Assembly: GCA_902520485.1 (NCBI GenBank)
Contig: CABYNZ010000002.1
Coordinates: forward strand, 1 to 64,000
DNA from: an uncultured Prochlorococcus sp.
Lineage (GTDB): Bacteria; Cyanobacteriota; Cyanobacteriia; PCC-6307; Cyanobiaceae
Direction: 5' to 3'
Length of the DNA: 64,000 nucleotides
Positions 1-11,365 of the stretch are shown here, piece after piece. A program made the translations under genes and the position numbers. Every line of letters begins with the position of its first letter. Position 1 is the stretch's first letter. The notes under the pieces were generated by a model. It did not search any database and was not told where the DNA came from. It worked only from the letters and a program-made list of their open reading frames with translations.

Positions 1-1
1 A

Positions 2-1830
<1,829 letters not shown>

Positions 1831-1880
1831 ATATTATCTATTATTATTTCTAGTGACTAGAATGTATTTTTAATGTTTAA

Positions 1881-2036
<156 letters not shown>

Positions 2037-2053
2037 AACTAGTTTTGCAATAA

Positions 2054-3121
<1,068 letters not shown>

Positions 3122-3180
3122 TAAAAATTTTTTAAAAGTCTCATAAACAGGTTATTATAATTTTAATTAATTTTGAATCT

Positions 3181-3306
3181 TTGGGTTTCATTAAGACAAA
3201 AATTTTACCTTTCGCTATCGTCTCACTTTTTGGGATTGCCTTCTTTGCTGTTAGTGCAAGAATTTGGTTACCAGGAGATATGTTGTCTCCTGCTCCTATA
3301 AATTAA
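3181..3306 (+). CDS. Small single-span membrane protein (41 aa), unknown function
   Basis: A short open frame from TTG 3181 begins MGFIKTKILPFAIVSLFG. It has one hydrophobic helix at residues 9-24 and a short tail ending LPGDMLSPAPIN. The tail looks structured and gene-like rather than random. It lies between rlmN and the HEAT-repeat gene on the same strand, 18 bases before the latter. I do not recognise a family name. The start is uncertain because only a TTG is available. Confidence 0.55.
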   Translation: MGFIKTKILPFAIVSLFGIAFFAVSARIWLPGDMLSPAPIN

Positions 3307-3324
3307 TATTTTTATTTTTTCAAA

Positions 3325-4092
3325 ATGACAAAAAATAGGGATCCTAATAAAGAAAGCTTAGTTGATATCGCTGTTGATCCAGATGTTTTAGCGAGAGAAT
3401 TGGCCTTAGAGATTGAAATTGACCCATTAGAACAAATTGATGAAGATTCTTTTTCAAAAGGTTTAAATATTACTCAAGAGTGCAATGAAGCATTGAAAAT
3501 GCTAAGAGGAAACAGAGAAGAAAGAATACAGGGATTAAGAATATTTTGTGAATATCGAGATTCAAGATCTTTTCCCCTTTTGTTACCATTACTTGATCAA
3601 CCTTGTCCTGTTGAAAGAATGAGTGTGGTATATGCTTTAGGTCGTAATCCATGTCCAAGCGCGGTCGAGAAACTTGTCAGTCTTTTGGAGACTGACGATA
3701 ATGCTTATGTCAGAAGAGCGACTGCATGGAGCTTGGCTAATTATGATGATCAAATTGTTTTAGAGCCATTAATAAATGCTTTGAAAAATGATGTAGCTGC
3801 GGTAAGGCTGTGGTCATCTAGTTCTTTAGCTGAAATTGGCAATGTTTCTTTGGAAAATGCTCAATTGGCAGCAGAACAACTTTTAATAAGTTTAAAAATA
3901 GATAATGAATCAGGTGTAAGAAGTAATTGCATCTGGTCATTGTGTAGATTGTACGAAAAATTAAACAATACATTTCAAGAGAGTTTCGTTGATGAATGTA
4001 CTAAGATAGCTCTTTTCGATAAAGAACCATCTGTTATGGAAGAAGCAAAAACTGCTTTGGATTCCATGGGGATGCAAGGTTTTTATAATTAA
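3325..4092 (+). CDS. HEAT-repeat protein of the PBS-lyase HEAT-like type
   Basis: The 255-residue protein has an acidic N-terminal extension (residues 1-55), then a series of HEAT-like helical repeats. These include SFPLLLPLLDQPCPVERMSVVYALG, SAVEKLVSLLETDDNAYVRRATAWSLA and LEPLINALKNDVAAVRLWSSSSLAEIG, at roughly 90-175. Such repeats occur in phycobilin lyases (CpcE/F) and NblB-like proteins. Without a partner subunit gene nearby, a bilin-lyase role is not supported and a protein-protein scaffold is safer. ATG 3325 is the only sensible start. Confidence 0.8.
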   Translation: MTKNRDPNKESLVDIAVDPDVLARELALEIEIDPLEQIDEDSFSKGLNITQECNEALKMLRGNREERIQGLRIFCEYRDSRSFPLLLPLLDQPCPVERMSVVYALGRNPCPSAVEKLVSLLETDDNAYVRRATAWSLANYDDQIVLEPLINALKNDVAAVRLWSSSSLAEIGNVSLENAQLAAEQLLISLKIDNESGVRSNCIWSLCRLYEKLNNTFQESFVDECTKIALFDKEPSVMEEAKTALDSMGMQGFYN

Positions 4093-4240
4093 ATAATTAA
4101 TTTTTCACAAAATAACGCGACTTAAAAAGTAAATTTATCAGACATTCAATATAAAAATTAAAATTAATTAACTTGTACCAACTGAAACAAAAAATTTTCG
4201 TTATTCTATATAAAGTAAAAGTACTCAGTACTTGAATTTA

Positions 4241-4456
4241 ATGCCTCAAAAAACATTAAGATTCACAATTCATCAGGACGGTAGAGTTGAAGAGACTGTT
4301 GTGGGATTTACAGGTAACTCATGTAATGAAGCTACAAAAAATCTCGAAGATGCTCTCGGTAAGGTAACAGTTAAGAATAAAACATCTGATGCTTTCATCT
4401 CTAATCAAAATGAAAACTTAAAACAATTAAATCACGAATCTAATGTCACATTTTAG
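4241..4456 (+). CDS. DUF2997 family protein (71 aa)
   Basis: MPQKTLRFTIHQDGRVEETVVGFTG is the typical N-terminus of the cyanobacterial DUF2997 family, whose members sit next to ycf35. I chose ATG 4241 over the in-frame TTG at 4232, because family members begin at this Met. The end overlaps the start of ycf35 by 14 bases, which points to coupled translation. The biochemical role is unknown. It is the first gene of a four-gene block with ycf35, a ferredoxin and an aldo-keto reductase. Confidence 0.82.
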   Translation: MPQKTLRFTIHQDGRVEETVVGFTGNSCNEATKNLEDALGKVTVKNKTSDAFISNQNENLKQLNHESNVTF

Positions 4457-4835
4457 TACAATCAAAACACAACTCAAAGATGCAGATCCATTGATTAAGG
4501 CTTTAAATCTACTTGGTTATACTATTAATCAAGAAGAAAAGTTTGTAAAAGGCTATAGAGGTAAGTTCACAGCTGTTGATATAAGTATGAATTTACCATG
4601 TGAAACTAAAGTTGGATTTAAGTGGGATAATAATTCAAATACATATGAATTAGTTACTGATCTTGATCTTTGGAAATTTGAGCTTCCAGTGGAAAGATTT
4701 ATTTCTAAAGTTACTCAAATGTATGCTTACCAAACAATTATTTCCAAAACCAAAGAAGATGGTTATCAAATCGTTGAAGAAAAAAATAAAAATGATGGCT
4801 CTATCGAATTGGTTTTAACCAAGTGGGATAACTAA
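4443..4835 (+). CDS. ycf35: Ycf35 / DUF1257 protein (130 aa)
   Basis: The sequence MSHFSTIKTQLKDADPLIKALNLLGY and the later YRGKFTAVDISM match the Ycf35 (DUF1257) family, found in cyanobacteria and red-algal plastids. Function is not established. It overlaps the DUF2997 gene by 14 bases and ends 9 bases before the ferredoxin gene, so the three are very likely translated from one mRNA. Length is normal for the family. Confidence 0.88.
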   Translation: MSHFSTIKTQLKDADPLIKALNLLGYTINQEEKFVKGYRGKFTAVDISMNLPCETKVGFKWDNNSNTYELVTDLDLWKFELPVERFISKVTQMYAYQTIISKTKEDGYQIVEEKNKNDGSIELVLTKWDN

Positions 4836-4844
4836 TTTCAGAAT

Positions 4845-5201
4845 ATGGATTTTACAGATCCATTTCATACTTTTGAAGAAAATGAAGTTACAGGTTGGGA
4901 GCCAGTACTAGGGGGCCAGTTAGCTGAAAAAGCTGTTTGGGTTGATGAGGCTAAATGCATTGGCTGCCAATATTGTGTACATGTAGCTTCTAATACTTTT
5001 ATGGTTGATGAATTCCATGGTAGAAGTCGAGCTATTAGGCAAGATGGCGATAGTTCTGATGTTATACAAGAAGCGATTGATACTTGCCCAGTTGATTGTA
5101 TTCACTGGGTTAATTTTGAAGAATTGGATGATCTAGAAAATAGTCTCGATAGAGATATGTTTCAATCATTTGGAAAACCACCAAGAATGAATAAGCATTA
5201 A
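4845..5201 (+). CDS. [4Fe-4S] ferredoxin of the ycf35-linked type (118 aa)
   Basis: An electron carrier is predicted from CIGCQYC (Cys38, Cys41, Cys44) and CPVDC (Cys81, Cys85). The spacing supports one [4Fe-4S] cluster: three cysteines from the first motif plus Cys81. The position that would hold the fourth cysteine of a second cluster is not cysteine (VHVASNTF), so this is not a two-cluster bacterial ferredoxin. It is the third gene of the DUF2997-ycf35 operon and lies 10 bases before an aldo-keto reductase, which suggests a shared redox role. Confidence 0.88.
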   Translation: MDFTDPFHTFEENEVTGWEPVLGGQLAEKAVWVDEAKCIGCQYCVHVASNTFMVDEFHGRSRAIRQDGDSSDVIQEAIDTCPVDCIHWVNFEELDDLENSLDRDMFQSFGKPPRMNKH

Positions 5202-5211
5202 TTTTAAAAAG

Positions 5212-6405
5212 ATGCAATATCGGAGATTTGGTCGAACCAATCTGAAGATTCCTATTTTATCTTTAGGTGGAATGAGATTTCAAAAAAGTTGGGAACAATT
5301 AGATTTTTCTGAGATTTCTAATGAAGAACAAAATAAAGTAGAAAATATTTTAAATCTCGCAAACAAATATGGCTTAAGTCACGTAGAAACTGCTAAGTAT
5401 TATGGAACTTCTGAGGTGCAATTAGGAATGGGTTTTAAGAATACTAAGAAAATCCCAAATATAATCCAAACAAAGATTCCACCAAATAGTGATCCGGAAA
5501 TTTTTGAGCGAGATGTATTATCTAGTATTGAAAAATTGAAAGTTAAAAAAATTGATTTGTTAGCAATACATGGTATAAATACTGCTGAACATCTACATCA
5601 GGCTATTCGAGATGGAGGTTGCATTGATATTTTGAGGAATTTTCAAAAAGAAAATTTAATTGGATCTATTGGATTTTCAACCCATGGAAAATCTTCACTT
5701 ATTGAAAAGGCCATATCAACAAACTTATTTGATTATGTAAATTTGCACTGGTATTTCATTAATCAGGAAAATACAAAGGTTATTAATTTAGCCAAAAAGC
5801 ATGATCTTGGGGTTTTCATAATAAGTCCCACTGATAAAGGGGGACATCTTCATACTCCCTCAAGAAAAATGTTGGAATTTTGTAAACCACTTCATCCTAT
5901 AGTTTTTAATGATCTTTTTTGCTTAAGAAATCAAAATGTCCATACTTTGAGTGTAGGTATTGCAAAAGAAACAGATTTTGCTCTACATTTAGAAGCTGTC
6001 TCGTTGTTGTCAGAATCTGAGAAGTATGTGCCTAAGATAATTAACAAATTAAGGCGGGAATCTATTAATTCCTTAGGTTTAGAGTGGCATCAAAATTGGA
6101 ATAAAAATTTACCAAGTTGGGAATATACGCCAGGAAATATTAATGTTCCTGTACTGATTTGGCTTTCAAATTTAATTGATTGGTTGGGTATGGAAGGATA
6201 TGCAAGAGCTAGATATCAATTGCTTGGTAATGGAAGCCACTGGTTCCCAGGATTCAACGCAAATTTACTAGATGTAGATGTTTCTGAAAAACAATTATTG
6301 AAAGTATTAGAAGGTCATATAAATCCAAAAAAAGTTATAAAAAAATTGAGAAATTTAAAAGAAAAGTTTGGAGATAAGAATGCTAAAAGATTATCAAGAC
6401 AATAA
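5212..6405 (+). CDS. Aldo/keto reductase family oxidoreductase (397 aa)
   Basis: The N-terminal 280 residues form the AKR barrel: MQYRRFGRTNLKIPILSLGG, then catalytic residues Tyr64 (AKYYG), Lys88 (QTKIPP) and His120 (LAIHG). The usual catalytic Asp in the motif before Tyr is replaced by Glu (VETAKYYG). A C-terminal extension of about 100 residues is rich in Trp and basic residues and has no cysteines, so the Fe-S tail found in some relatives is missing. It is the last gene of the ferredoxin operon. The substrate is unknown. Confidence 0.85.
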   Translation: MQYRRFGRTNLKIPILSLGGMRFQKSWEQLDFSEISNEEQNKVENILNLANKYGLSHVETAKYYGTSEVQLGMGFKNTKKIPNIIQTKIPPNSDPEIFERDVLSSIEKLKVKKIDLLAIHGINTAEHLHQAIRDGGCIDILRNFQKENLIGSIGFSTHGKSSLIEKAISTNLFDYVNLHWYFINQENTKVINLAKKHDLGVFIISPTDKGGHLHTPSRKMLEFCKPLHPIVFNDLFCLRNQNVHTLSVGIAKETDFALHLEAVSLLSESEKYVPKIINKLRRESINSLGLEWHQNWNKNLPSWEYTPGNINVPVLIWLSNLIDWLGMEGYARARYQLLGNGSHWFPGFNANLLDVDVSEKQLLKVLEGHINPKKVIKKLRNLKEKFGDKNAKRLSRQ

Positions 6406-6407
6406 TT

Positions 6408-7121
6408 TCATAATGGATTTTTTTCAGCTTTGCCAACTTTTCTTGGGTAAATTTCAGGACAAAAATTCTTTGGTTGAATAAGAATAATATTTCGGGTGCC
6501 TTTATTTCTTGGTAATTGTATCTCTTTTTTATCTTTAACTTTTCCTTCTAATATGTCTAAAGTTTTATCTAGATTTTTGCTTTCTTCATTCGTCCATTTG
6601 CCACAATATAAAACTCCAAACCCTTCTTTTTTTAACATTGGTAGAATATATTCTGAAACTGTTGATGGATTACTAACTGCTCTAGTTGTTGCAATATTAA
6701 AATTGTTTCTCATTGACGATTGATGGGCTAAGTTCTCAACACGATCATTGATTACATGAATATTGTTTTTGAAATTGATCTGTTCAATTAAAATTTTTAT
6801 TGCATCTGTTTTCTTTTTTGAAGAATCAATTAGGTATATCTCAGAATTAGGATGAGTTATTGCATAAGCTAAACCCGGGAAGCCACAGCCCGATCCAATA
6901 TCTAAAAATTTTTTATTATCAAAATCAATATTCGTGAAAGTTTTGAATGGCCAAATGCTGTCAAAAACTTGAGATACCCAATAATCATCCCCATCAGTTA
7001 ATCTTGTGAGATTGGTCTTATTATTTAATTCTTTAATTTTAATTTGTAACTCTTGAAATAAATTTATTTCTTCTTCAGTTATTAAGGAAAGAATTTCTTC
7101 TGGAATGTTTTGTTTTTTCAT
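6408..7121 (-). CDS. rsmG: 16S rRNA (guanine-527-N7)-methyltransferase RsmG
   Basis: The SAM-binding glycine motif FLDIGSGCGFPGLAYA, the NLTRLTDGDDYWVSQVFDSI segment before it and the later ATTRAVSNP identify RsmG (GidB), which methylates G527 of 16S rRNA. I start it at the ATG giving MKKQNIPEEILSL (237 aa). An in-frame ATG nine codons earlier (7148) adds a low-complexity MVKIHIYNK that is probably not translated. It converges on the aldo-keto reductase, with only 2 bases between the stops. Confidence 0.93.
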   Translation of the reverse strand: MKKQNIPEEILSLITEEEINLFQELQIKIKELNNKTNLTRLTDGDDYWVSQVFDSIWPFKTFTNIDFDNKKFLDIGSGCGFPGLAYAITHPNSEIYLIDSSKKKTDAIKILIEQINFKNNIHVINDRVENLAHQSSMRNNFNIATTRAVSNPSTVSEYILPMLKKEGFGVLYCGKWTNEESKNLDKTLDILEGKVKDKKEIQLPRNKGTRNIILIQPKNFCPEIYPRKVGKAEKNPL

Positions 7122-7210
7122 TTTGTTATAAATATGAATTTTAACCATCCATTAATTACATTCTATTTAGTAAAAATTTATTAGAATTACAATATTAATA
7201 AAAGATTATT

Positions 7211-7651
7211 TTGAAAGGGAAAACTTCCTATTACAAAATTTTAGGTGTAAATGAAAATGCATCCAACCATGAATTAAGAAAGGCATTTTGTAAACTTTCT
7301 ATTGAGTTGCATCCCGATACAACTTCATTAGAAATAGACGTTGCTAAAAGTAAATTTCAAGAAGTTCTTGAAGCTTATGAACATTTAAATAATAGTAATT
7401 TAAGGAAAATATATGATGACAAACTAAAAGAAAACTCAAGAAGTAAAAATAATACTAACGTTATAAATAATTTAGTAATCGATTCTAATAATCAAAATTT
7501 AATAGGAAATAGAAGACCTTTTTCGAATGGAGAATTGTTTTCGTTGTTTCTTTTAATTATCATAATTTCTATAAGTTTAATTTGTTCAATTTTTATTGCT
7601 TCTTTATCTGGAAAAGAATTAGAGACAATACCGCTTTGGCTAATTAAATAA
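7211..7651 (+). CDS. J-domain (DnaJ-like) co-chaperone with C-terminal membrane anchor
   Basis: Residues 5-68 form a J domain: YYKILGVNENASNHELRKAF, then the essential HPD at 34-36, then the typical EAYEHLNNSNLRKIYDD. The domain stimulates Hsp70 ATPase activity. There is no Gly/Phe region or zinc finger. Instead, a polar linker leads to a strong hydrophobic segment at about 112-133 that should anchor the protein in a membrane. The start is TTG 7211. It is followed 16 bases later by a DUF3143 gene, a pairing consistent with one operon. Confidence 0.88.
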   Translation: MKGKTSYYKILGVNENASNHELRKAFCKLSIELHPDTTSLEIDVAKSKFQEVLEAYEHLNNSNLRKIYDDKLKENSRSKNNTNVINNLVIDSNNQNLIGNRRPFSNGELFSLFLLIIIISISLICSIFIASLSGKELETIPLWLIK

Positions 7652-7667
7652 TTGTTTAAAAAAGTCT

Positions 7668-7925
7668 GTGAATCCCTCTAAAAAACCTATCAATCAAAAT
7701 TCAATGCAATCATTGGAATTGTGGCTAACTGATTTAGGTGCTGTGAAGGATATTAATAATCCATCTAAATGGTATCTATTACTTTTAAATTGGAATGCAA
7801 CTATTATTTTTGAACAAGAAGATTTAAGTGTTATCTGGGAAAGTGAAGGACAAGAAACTAAAAGACTATTTTCCTATTGCATTAATAGAGAAGATGTGGA
7901 AAATGCAATACTGCAGGGACCTTAA
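7668..7925 (+). CDS. DUF3143 family protein (85 aa)
   Basis: The short soluble protein SLELWLTDLGAVKDINNPSKWYL...NWNATIIFEQEDLSVIW matches the cyanobacterial DUF3143 family, of unknown function. The start is GTG 7668, 16 bases after the J-domain gene. It ends 8 bases before the 3' end of bioA on the opposite strand. Confidence 0.8.
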   Translation: MNPSKKPINQNSMQSLELWLTDLGAVKDINNPSKWYLLLLNWNATIIFEQEDLSVIWESEGQETKRLFSYCINREDVENAILQGP

Positions 7926-7933
7926 ATTTCTAT

Positions 7934-9235
7934 CTAAAGATTATCTAAGATGTTCCTTATTATCCAGTAACTTTTTTCTAATTGATCATCGGTTATACAG
8001 AGAGGTGGCAAGAGATAAATAACATTGCCGAGAGGTCTAATAAATAAACCTTGCTCCATTGCAAGACTCTTTATTTCTCTCCCAATATTATTGAAATAAC
8101 CTTTTTTGTTCCCAATATCTAAATCGAAGGCTGCAATTGTGCCGGATACCCTTATTTTTTTTATGTAGGGTAAGTTTTGAAATTTAATTAAGTGTGATAA
8201 ATGTTTTTCTTCAAATGAAAGGTATTTTTGTGGTTCTTTTTCTAATAAATTAAGGCTAGCGTTTGCCGCAGCACATCCTAAAGGATTAGCAGTAAAACTA
8301 TGTCCATGCCAAAAAGTTTTTCTTGGGGAATCATCAATAAAGGATTGAAAAATTTTTTCTTTACATAAAGTTATTCCCATTGGTAAAAATCCACCAGTTA
8401 AGCCTTTTGAAATACTTATTAAATCGGGAACGATTTTTGCCTTTTGAAACGCAAAAAGACTTCCACATCTTCCAAACCCGGTCAAAACTTCATCAGCAAT
8501 TAACAAAGAATTATTATTGTTTATAATTTCTGAAACTTTTTTTATAAACTGAGGCCTAACCATATTCATTCCTCCTGCTCCTTGAACAAGTGGCTCGAGG
8601 ATTACTGCAACTGTAGGAGTTTTAAGTAGAGTTTCTAATTTTTGGATCGCCTCATTTTCTTTATTTTCTACTTCTTCATCGTTAATCCAGGTTGAAGGCC
8701 AGGGGACTCTCCTAACTGGGAACATAAGATTATCGAAATTCTCATTAAAAATATTTCTTTCACCTAAAGCCATTGCTCCAAATGTATCGCCATGATAGGC
8801 GCCATCAAAAGCTATTATTTGAGTTCTTGTCTCTCCTCTATTTTGCCATGATTGGAAGGCAATTTTTAAAGCGACTTCCACTGCAGTAGAACCGTTATCA
8901 GAAAAGAATAATCTTTCTAGTTTTGTTAATTTACTAAGTCTTTCTGCCAATTTTTTTGCCTGTGGATGTAAAAAATCAGCAAATATAACTTGCTCAAGTT
9001 TTTTTGATTGATTGAAAATGGCATCCGCTATGTATTGGTTGCTATGTCCATGAAGAGTTACCCACCAACTACTGATTGCATCTATTAGCTCTTTTTTAGG
9101 ATTTTTAGTAAATAGGAGGGTATCTTGACCATGAGTTACTTCTATTTGCGGTTTGCTGTTATTAATTTGTGTAAAAGGTGGCCAAATATTTGGGTGCCAA
9201 TCTTGATTTGGAGTTTTTGAATCCAAAGATTTCAT
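7934..9235 (-). CDS. bioA: Adenosylmethionine-8-amino-7-oxononanoate aminotransferase (DAPA synthase)
   Basis: This PLP enzyme converts KAPA to DAPA in biotin synthesis. Family features are WPPFTQ near the N-terminus, SSWWVTLHGHSNQYIADAI, the cofactor-binding GAYHGDTFGAMALG, the metal-like LLIADEVLTGFGRCGSLFA, and the Schiff-base lysine in SISKGLTGGFLPMG. Length (433 aa) is normal. It is the last gene of a bioF-K-C-D-A operon and directly abuts bioD. Confidence 0.96.
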   Translation of the reverse strand: MKSLDSKTPNQDWHPNIWPPFTQINNSKPQIEVTHGQDTLLFTKNPKKELIDAISSWWVTLHGHSNQYIADAIFNQSKKLEQVIFADFLHPQAKKLAERLSKLTKLERLFFSDNGSTAVEVALKIAFQSWQNRGETRTQIIAFDGAYHGDTFGAMALGERNIFNENFDNLMFPVRRVPWPSTWINDEEVENKENEAIQKLETLLKTPTVAVILEPLVQGAGGMNMVRPQFIKKVSEIINNNNSLLIADEVLTGFGRCGSLFAFQKAKIVPDLISISKGLTGGFLPMGITLCKEKIFQSFIDDSPRKTFWHGHSFTANPLGCAAANASLNLLEKEPQKYLSFEEKHLSHLIKFQNLPYIKKIRVSGTIAAFDLDIGNKKGYFNNIGREIKSLAMEQGLFIRPLGNVIYLLPPLCITDDQLEKSYWIIRNILDNL

Positions 9236-9901
9236 TTAACTAATTTTTGAGTTTAAAAGTGAGATCAACTTATTCTTGATGTCTAGTTCTTTCCATAGTA
9301 TATCTAAATTGTTTGCGTCCATTTTTTCGATGTAAGGAAATTCAGCAATTAACGGAATACCACTAAAATCAACTAGAGTTCTTGGATTATCTAGGTGTTT
9401 TTCACCATTGACTACTAAACCTAAAATCTCAATATTTCTTCGTTTTAAGGCCTCAATACTAAGCAGGGTATGGTTAAGAGTGCCAAGTGAGCTCTTACAT
9501 ACAAGTATTACTGGAAGATTCCATTGTTTTATTTGATCTATTTGCAAAAAATTGCGTGTTATTGGAACCATTAATCCACCTGCAGTTTCTACAATTAATG
9601 AGCCTTGCACTTTTGGTAATCTCAACTTTTCAAAGTTAATAGTTTTTTGATCTTTTTCAGCAGCCCAATGAGGAGATAGCGGTTTCGTAAAGACATAAGC
9701 TTCTTTGATGATTTTCTCTTTACTTAATTGTGCAAGTTTTTCAACAGTTTGACTATCAGTTTGAGATTCAATACCGCTTTGAATAGGCTTCCAATAAAAG
9801 GAATTTAATCCTTTAACGAAAAAAGAGCTTATTAAAGTTTTTCCAATATCAGTATCTGTTCCACAAATTATAAATTTGAAAAAATTATCCTGACTTCTCA
9901 T
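9236..9901 (-). CDS. bioD: Dethiobiotin synthetase
   Basis: This ATP-dependent ligase closes the ureido ring of dethiobiotin. The P-loop GTDTDIGKT lies at residues 14-22 and the catalytic-side FYWKPIQSG and VETAGGLMVPI follow. At 221 residues it is normal size. Its start overlaps the end of bioC by 4 bases and its stop abuts bioA, so it is embedded in the operon. Confidence 0.95.
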   Translation of the reverse strand: MRSQDNFFKFIICGTDTDIGKTLISSFFVKGLNSFYWKPIQSGIESQTDSQTVEKLAQLSKEKIIKEAYVFTKPLSPHWAAEKDQKTINFEKLRLPKVQGSLIVETAGGLMVPITRNFLQIDQIKQWNLPVILVCKSSLGTLNHTLLSIEALKRRNIEILGLVVNGEKHLDNPRTLVDFSGIPLIAEFPYIEKMDANNLDILWKELDIKNKLISLLNSKIS

Positions 9902-10668
9902 AATTTCTTTATGATTTGAATCTCAATTTGCCATGAAAGGTTAACTGTATTATTGTAATTCTTTGGCCAAAACTTTTGAATTTTTTTTAACTCCTTCACT
10001 GTTTTGTATTTACAATTTGTTGATTGTGCCCCTACATTTTTAATGCTTCTAAAAAGCTTATATATATCTTCAAAATTTTCAAGATAATTGAACTTTTCAG
10101 AATAATGAATTTCAGTTGATTTGAAATCTTTTAGTAATTCTTTAGAGCAAAGGAAATTAAGACCACTATATTCAATATCAATTCTTTTACAAGTATCTTT
10201 CCATTCAGGAAAACAATTTTTTGTTGGATAAGAAATGATTAAAAAACCTCCAGACTTTAATTTACTAAACCAATTTTTTATTATCTTTTCTGGCTTGTTT
10301 AACCAATGGATGCAAAAGTTAGATGTTAATAGAGAACAGTTATTGATTTCAGGAGGTAAATCATTATTCAAATCCCATAAAATTTTTTTACTAGATAATT
10401 TATTCTCAAGAAGCATTTTTTTGCTGAAATCAATTCTGGCTACTTTTTGGGAAGAAAAAATTTTTTCTATTTCATCAGCTAATATTCCTGGTCCTGATCC
10501 TAGATCTATCCATTCACCTTTTTTTTGGGGATTTAATTCTATGATAAATTCAACAATCTTTTTTGCAAAAAATTTTTGAATATTTGAATGCTCTAAATAC
10601 CGATATGCAGCATCATTGAAATTATTTTTTATTTTCTCATTCCACTTTTTACTATCCATTTTCATCAT
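9898..10668 (-). CDS. bioC: Malonyl-ACP O-methyltransferase BioC
   Basis: The SAM-binding motif is WIDLGSGPGILADEI (about residues 53-67), followed by ARIDFSKKML and NCSLLTSNFCIHWLNKPEK, the usual order for BioC. BioC methylates malonyl-ACP so that the fatty-acid pathway can build the pimeloyl chain. The gene overlaps bioK upstream by 17 bases and bioD downstream by 4. Context and motif together make the call firm. Confidence 0.9.
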   Translation of the reverse strand: MMKMDSKKWNEKIKNNFNDAAYRYLEHSNIQKFFAKKIVEFIIELNPQKKGEWIDLGSGPGILADEIEKIFSSQKVARIDFSKKMLLENKLSSKKILWDLNNDLPPEINNCSLLTSNFCIHWLNKPEKIIKNWFSKLKSGGFLIISYPTKNCFPEWKDTCKRIDIEYSGLNFLCSKELLKDFKSTEIHYSEKFNYLENFEDIYKLFRSIKNVGAQSTNCKYKTVKELKKIQKFWPKNYNNTVNLSWQIEIQIIKKL

Positions 10669-11365
10669 TAAGTTTATTAATTAAGATCTCGTATAAATTT
10701 AGATTATTCAAGCAATGACCTTGCCGAGCTAATTTAATTAAAATTGGATTCCTATCTAGAATTTTATTTAAGGAATCCAAGAAGTTATTATTTGATTCGT
10801 TGTCTAGAATCAAATCATTTTCTGATTTTATAAAAATAATTTTGCAATCTTTTCTTAAAAATAATGGAATATCTCTATTGATGTAAAGTTGTTTTAAATC
10901 ATCTAAAAGAAGAGTTTTATTTAAACTCTCTAAATTTTTATAAAAGATATTTTTAAAACTATTATTCATATGATTTGGCATAAATGATCTATGTATAAAT
11001 TCTTTCAACATATCCTTAGTTTCATCTTTTATGATTTTTGTTTCCATTCTTTTTAGAGACTTCAAAATAAAGTTTCTCTTATTACTTAAAGGAAGAAAAT
11101 TATTAAAAGAATTTATAAGAACAATATGAGTTGCTTCTTTTAAGATTTTTTTTTGTATTAAATGAAAACCAAATGAATGGCATAAAGTCATTCTGATTTC
11201 TTTTTTAGATTGGCTTTTAATCCATTTTGCTTGATAATTATTTATTGAAAAATAGCCCCTTTCATTATCTTGCCAATGCCAATTATTTTTTAAAAAATCA
11301 ACTTTATAATCATCCCAGAAATATTTATTTAGTCCCCACCCATGTTGAGTAATAATTTGTTTCAT
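10652..11365 (-). CDS. bioK: Pimeloyl-ACP methyl ester esterase, BioK type (bioH replacement)
   Basis: The 237-residue alpha/beta-hydrolase sits exactly where a pimeloyl-ACP methyl ester esterase is needed, between bioF and bioC. A plausible catalytic triad is Ser64 in LCHSFGFHL, Asp184 in SENDLILD and His217 in RQGHCLN. The nucleophile motif is H-S-F-G rather than the strict GxSxG of BioH. Marine picocyanobacteria are known to use a distinct esterase called BioK, and this fits. Function rests on context plus the triad. Confidence 0.82.
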   Translation of the reverse strand: MKQIITQHGWGLNKYFWDDYKVDFLKNNWHWQDNERGYFSINNYQAKWIKSQSKKEIRMTLCHSFGFHLIQKKILKEATHIVLINSFNNFLPLSNKRNFILKSLKRMETKIIKDETKDMLKEFIHRSFMPNHMNNSFKNIFYKNLESLNKTLLLDDLKQLYINRDIPLFLRKDCKIIFIKSENDLILDNESNNNFLDSLNKILDRNPILIKLARQGHCLNNLNLYEILINKLNDENG

